The translations under genes and the position numbers were made by a program. Positions 6,643 to 8,954 of a DNA stretch of 8,954 nt are shown piece after piece; position 1 is the stretch's first letter, and each line of letters begins with the position of its first letter. This DNA comes from Anaerolineales bacterium (GTDB taxonomy: Bacteria; Chloroflexota; Anaerolineae; 4572-78; J111): the NCBI GenBank assembly GCA_012032575.1, contig JAAUSP010000299.1, positions 1 through 8,954 on the forward strand, in the 5' to 3' direction. The notes below the pieces were generated by a model. That model did no database searches. It was not told where the DNA came from and saw only the letters and a list, made by a program, of their open reading frames with translations.

Positions 6643-7737
6643 AACTTTCCAACTCTCCAGCCAGCGCCGGATACGATTATTGGCGCTGGCCCCGCCGATA
6701 AGAAAGATAATCGCCAGACCCTGCAAAATGTAAACCACGACCACGTCAATCTTGACTGCCGTTTGCATCGAATTGGCCCCGTTGCGCATGGCCCCAAAAA
6801 ACAGCGCCGCCAGCAGCGCGCCAACCGGATGAAGCCGGCCGACCAGGGCTACAGCAATGGCATCGAAACCCCAGCCCGGCGAGAAATTGTCAATCAAACG
6901 GTATTGCACCCCCAGCAGTTCGGTGGTCCCGGCCAGACCGGCCAGACCACCGCTCAGGGCCATTGTCAAAGCCATCACTGTCGTCGTTTTGACGCCGACA
7001 TAGCGGGCCGCATCCTTGTTGGAGCCGACCATACGGATGCGGTAGCCCAACGTAGTGTGAAACAGCAAAATGTAAACCGCCGCCACCGCCAACAGCGCCA
7101 GGTAAAACCCGGCGTGCAGTCGCGTTCCGGCCCAAATAATCGGCAGTTGCGCCGCTTCGGCTACGGCAGGTGTTTGAGTGTTCCAGCCTTCTTCTTTGAG
7201 CGGGCCATGCACAAAATAACTGACCATAAAAATAGCGATATAATTCATCAAAATTGTGACAATAATTTCGTTCATATCCCGGCTGGCTTTGAGATAACCG
7301 GGAATAGCCCCCCAAATCATGCCGCCCAACACCCCCAGCAGCAGCGACACCAGCAAATGCCAGGGATAAGGCAGATTCAGCGTTATGCCAGCCCAGACTG
7401 CCAGCAGCGCCCCCATATAAAGCTGGCCTTCCGCGCCGATATTAAACACGCCACCGCGATAAGCCAGGGTCACGGCCAACCCCGCAAAAATAAGCGGGAT
7501 GGATTTAAGCAGGGTGGTGATAACCAACCGTTGGGTGCCAAAGGCACCTTTGATCAGCGCTGTGTAGGCTTCGATGGGGTTGACATTGAGAATCCACAAC
7601 AGAATACTTCCGATTAAAAAGGACGCCAGCACGGCCAAAATCGGCAGCAAAAAATTCAAGATGCGTTCGTAGGTAGCAGCTCGCTGGACTGCTTCTTCTT
7701 TGGTTTTAGCTGCCGTACTTTGGGCCGCTGTTGTCAT
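6640..7737 (-). CDS. ABC transporter permease (BPD_transp_2 family, NupP-like)
   Basis: This encodes 365 residues from the ATG chosen here and is the larger of the two membrane subunits. A cytoplasmic N-terminal tail of about 25 residues precedes the first membrane span (NFLLPILAVLASFLIGSILL). The conserved turn GGVFNIGAEGQLYMGALLA lies near residues 98-116, and a coupling-loop motif VGSNKDAARYVGVK is near 236-249. The DMNEIIVTILMNYIAIFM segment (about 154-171) matches the larger permease of nucleoside/BMP importers. I prefer ATG at 7735-7737 because GGAG stands five bases before it (7743-7746). A longer frame beginning at TTG 7758 would start inside the intergenic hairpin. It follows the binding-protein gene after 74 bases and acts with the second permease and the ATPase. 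Confidence 0.94.
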   Translation of the reverse strand: MTTAAQSTAAKTKEEAVQRAATYERILNFLLPILAVLASFLIGSILLWILNVNPIEAYTALIKGAFGTQRLVITTLLKSIPLIFAGLAVTLAYRGGVFNIGAEGQLYMGALLAVWAGITLNLPYPWHLLVSLLLGVLGGMIWGAIPGYLKASRDMNEIIVTILMNYIAIFMVSYFVHGPLKEEGWNTQTPAVAEAAQLPIIWAGTRLHAGFYLALLAVAAVYILLFHTTLGYRIRMVGSNKDAARYVGVKTTTVMALTMALSGGLAGLAGTTELLGVQYRLIDNFSPGWGFDAIAVALVGRLHPVGALLAALFFGAMRNGANSMQTAVKIDVVVVYILQGLAIIFLIGGASANNRIRRWLESWKV

Positions 7738-7742
7738 ACCTG

Positions 7743-7746
7743 CTCC
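7743..7746 (-). promoter_or_regulatory. Ribosome binding site fixing the permease start
   Basis: GGAG on the minus strand lies five bases before ATG 7735-7737. It favours this start over an in-frame TTG at 7758, which lacks such a signal and would add only seven residues of unlikely sequence. Confidence 0.6.
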
Positions 7747-7751
7747 ACAAA

Positions 7752-7806
7752 GTAACAAGGTAGCAGGGTAACAGAGGAGTTTAAACCTGTTACCCTGCTA
7801 CTTGCT
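7752..7806. repeat. Octamer repeat forming a strong hairpin between SBP and permease genes
   Basis: On the plus strand the units GTAACAAG, GTAGCAGG and GTAACAG run from 7752. GTAGCAGGGTAACAG (7760-7774) is perfectly complementary to 7787-7801 across a 12-base loop, a 15-bp stem that extends imperfectly on the outer side. The structure begins about five bases after the binding-protein stop codon (7812-7814). There is no U-tract on the transcribed strand. In position it resembles the stabilising elements between binding protein and permease genes of other ABC operons (for example malE-malF). Confidence 0.75.
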
Positions 7807-7811
7807 ACATG

Positions 7812-8354
7812 TTATTTATGATAGTCGTCTTTGACGACATCACCGGTGGTGTCATCCAGAACAATCTTGCCTGTGGCTAAAGCCTCAATCACAGCATCCA
7901 CTTCCTGAGCCACTTCCGCCGGTACCACCTCGTTGTATTCCGAGAAGCTCTGCGCTCCCTCGGCAAACCCAACAATGTGATTACCCCACTCGACTGAACC
8001 ATCTTTGATCTGGGTCATCGCATCTACCAGAATGTGATCTACCCGCTGTTCATTCGAGGTCAACACCAACTCTGGCGCCAGGTGGCTCTGATCCCGCGTC
8101 CAGCCAATGACATACACCTCGCCATTCTCTTTGGCCGCTTCAATCGCTCCCACATTCGCATTGTCCCCATTGGCCATGATCAGCTCCACCCCGGAGTCTA
8201 TCTGGGCTATCGCCGCCTCTTTGGCCTTGGGGATGTCTACCCACGAACCCGTGTATGCCACCGGCACTTCCTCTACAGCCGGGTTCACTGTCTGCGCCGC
8301 GATCTTGAAAGCATTGAAGTCGGCCGCGATGGACGGAATCTCGACCGCCCCCAC
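7812..8354 (-). CDS. BMP-family substrate-binding protein, C-terminal part after frameshift
   Basis: This frame gives 180 residues forming the second lobe of a BMP/PnrA-type periplasmic binding protein. Characteristic stretches are VAYTGSWVDIPKAKEAAIAQ, IDSGVELIMANGDNANVGAIE, then GEVYVIGWTRDQ and VGFAEGAQSFSEYNEVVP. It lacks the first lobe and any signal peptide, so it is not a gene by itself. The GTG at 8352-8354 is only where the open frame begins. Restoring one base in the G-run (minus strand) at 8348-8356 joins it to the preceding frame to read LGG-VGAVEIPSI, as expected for the family. The gene ends in DDYHK and TAA. Its last 170 bases are repeated at the right end of the window. Together with the permeases and ATPase it would bind a nucleoside or related ligand outside the membrane. 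Confidence 0.85.
   Translation of the reverse strand: MGAVEIPSIAADFNAFKIAAQTVNPAVEEVPVAYTGSWVDIPKAKEAAIAQIDSGVELIMANGDNANVGAIEAAKENGEVYVIGWTRDQSHLAPELVLTSNEQRVDHILVDAMTQIKDGSVEWGNHIVGFAEGAQSFSEYNEVVPAEVAQEVDAVIEALATGKIVLDDTTGDVVKDDYHK
7817..7986 (-). repeat. Direct repeat, downstream copy (3' end of SBP gene)
   Basis: This 170-base segment matches 8785-8954 with a single mismatch (7859 G versus 8827 A). The period is 968 bases. The match begins three bases before the stop codon, with the shared codons GAC-TAT-CAT, and runs at least to the window edge, so the true repeat may be longer. Confidence 0.97.
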
Positions 8355-8954
8355 CCGCCTAACTTCCCTTCCTTCGCCATCAATCCGGCCAGTATCCCTG
8401 CCGCATAGCCGCCTTCTCCCGTTCGGAACAGGTACGACAGGATGTTCGTCTCGTTTGCCGCGATCCCACCAATCTGGATGAATTTTACCTCGGGATACTC
8501 TTCCGCCGCGGCTACCAATGCATCCCCATACTCAAATCCGTGCCCAATGATGATGTTGAACCCTTGATCCGCATACGAGCGAATCAGGTCCAACTGGTCC
8601 GCCTGGGCCACGTTCTCTGTATTGGCTATCTCCGCCCCGGCCGCTTCCACCGCTTTCAACCCTTCATACGCCGTCTGGTTCCAGCCATCATCGTTGATCG
8701 GCCCTGATGTCAGCATCGCTACCTTTAATCCACTGAAATCGCCCCCGGCTGACATCGCGCCTTCTTCAGAGGCGGCTGCCTCCGTATGATAGTCGTCTTT
8801 GACGACATCACCGGTGGTGTCATCCAAAACAATCTTGCCTGTGGCTAAAGCCTCAATCACAGCATCCACTTCCTGAGCCACTTCCGCCGGTACCACCTCG
8901 TTGTATTCCGAGAAGCTCTGCGCTCCCTCGGCAAACCCAACAATGTGATTACCC
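8285..8954 (-). CDS. BMP-family substrate-binding protein, tandem-fused and partial (runs off the right edge)
   Basis: The frame is open from the window edge. It first encodes the C-terminal end of one binding protein copy (GFAEGAQSFSEYNE to KDDYH). It then continues without a stop into TEAAASEEGAMSAGGDFSG and the first lobe of a second copy. The linker looks like the stretch that usually follows the lipid-anchored cysteine of such proteins, yet no signal peptide or cysteine precedes it. The first lobe shows LTSGPINDDGWNQTAYEG, DLIRSYADQGFNIIIGHGFEYG and RTGEGGYAAGILAGLMAKEGK, all typical of PnrA-like proteins. After GKLGG the frame is lost and ends at a spurious stop (8285-8287), with about 20 non-family residues. 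The rest of the second copy lies in the next frame (7812-8354). The true 5' end is outside the window. Confidence 0.85.
   Translation of the reverse strand, partial: GNHIVGFAEGAQSFSEYNEVVPAEVAQEVDAVIEALATGKIVLDDTTGDVVKDDYHTEAAASEEGAMSAGGDFSGLKVAMLTSGPINDDGWNQTAYEGLKAVEAAGAEIANTENVAQADQLDLIRSYADQGFNIIIGHGFEYGDALVAAAEEYPEVKFIQIGGIAANETNILSYLFRTGEGGYAAGILAGLMAKEGKLGGWGRSRFRPSRPTSMLSRSRRRQ
8348..8356 (-). other. One-base frameshift in a G-rich tract of the SBP gene
   Basis: On the minus strand the tract reads GGGTGGGGG. Adding one G to either run restores GGV-GAVEIPSI and joins two halves of one binding protein. The tract is the only point where the family sequence changes frame. A sequencing or assembly indel, or a real mutation, would look the same. 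Confidence 0.85.
8785..8954 (-). repeat. Direct repeat, upstream copy (3' end of preceding SBP copy)
   Basis: This is the second copy of the 170-base repeat, ending at the window boundary. In this copy the codons for DYH are followed by ACG-GAG-GCA (Thr-Glu-Ala) and the next binding domain. In the other copy they are followed by AAA-TAA (Lys, stop). The join is thus exact to the end of the coding sequence. Confidence 0.97.

Noticed and set aside
6568..7617. Long plus-strand open frame of 349 codons across the permease genes
   Set aside because: Its product is rich in Gln, His, Asn and Arg without any domain. It lies opposite two convincing membrane proteins and spans their junction, so it is an antisense shadow.
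7738..7758. TTG start extending the larger permease by seven residues
   Set aside because: The added residues lie in the intergenic repeat, and a good ribosome site precedes the ATG at 7735-7737.
8348..8356. Programmed -1 ribosomal frameshift in the binding protein
   Set aside because: The site lacks a canonical slippery heptamer and I saw no clear downstream stimulator; an indel or sequencing error is simpler.
7817..8954. Mobile element flanked by the 170-base direct repeats
   Set aside because: The stretch between the repeats codes only for the binding protein, with no transposase or terminal inverted repeats; a tandem gene duplication explains it.

Overview
The window reads as a chromosomal stretch of a moderately GC-rich bacterium. 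Every gene I can support lies on the minus strand. The gene content and the short tandem repeats between genes remind me of Chloroflexota (Anaerolineae/Caldilineae-like), but that assignment is inference; no taxonomic marker is present. I saw no phage, insertion-sequence or CRISPR signal.

Layout in the direction of transcription, from right to left. The right end (8954 to 7812) holds substrate-binding protein (SBP) sequence of the BMP/PnrA family. It is arranged as the C-terminal end of one copy joined directly, without stop codon or signal peptide, to a second copy, and the second copy carries a one-base frameshift. Next come two membrane permeases (7737-6640 and 6600-5656) and a double-domain ATPase (5499-3946). 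These complete an ABC importer of the nucleoside type (NupNOPQ/BmpA-like). Two soluble enzymes follow: a small cyclodeaminase/cyclohydrolase-like protein (3928-3344) and a D-2-hydroxyacid dehydrogenase-like protein (3254-2235) whose catalytic arginine is replaced by serine. The close spacing and shared direction suggest one operon importing and processing a nucleoside-like or related heterocyclic compound. A hairpin right after the dehydrogenase may end it.

Beyond the operon are a PHP-type metallohydrolase of CehA/McbA character (2121-1060), a small secreted helical protein with a good promoter and ribosome site (883-428), and a tRNA-Leu(UAG) gene with its own promoter (342-262), followed by a rho-independent terminator (157-127). 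Positions 1-126 hold no gene, only a small pair of alternative hairpins.

Two things stand out. First, the in-frame tandem fusion of binding-protein copies: the repeat period is 968 bp, and would be 969 (323 codons) if the single missing base were restored. Second, most gene junctions in the window carry 7- or 8-bp tandem repeats, several folding into long hairpins directly after a stop codon. The first may be a genuine multi-domain binding protein or an assembly product at a contig end; the sequence alone cannot decide.
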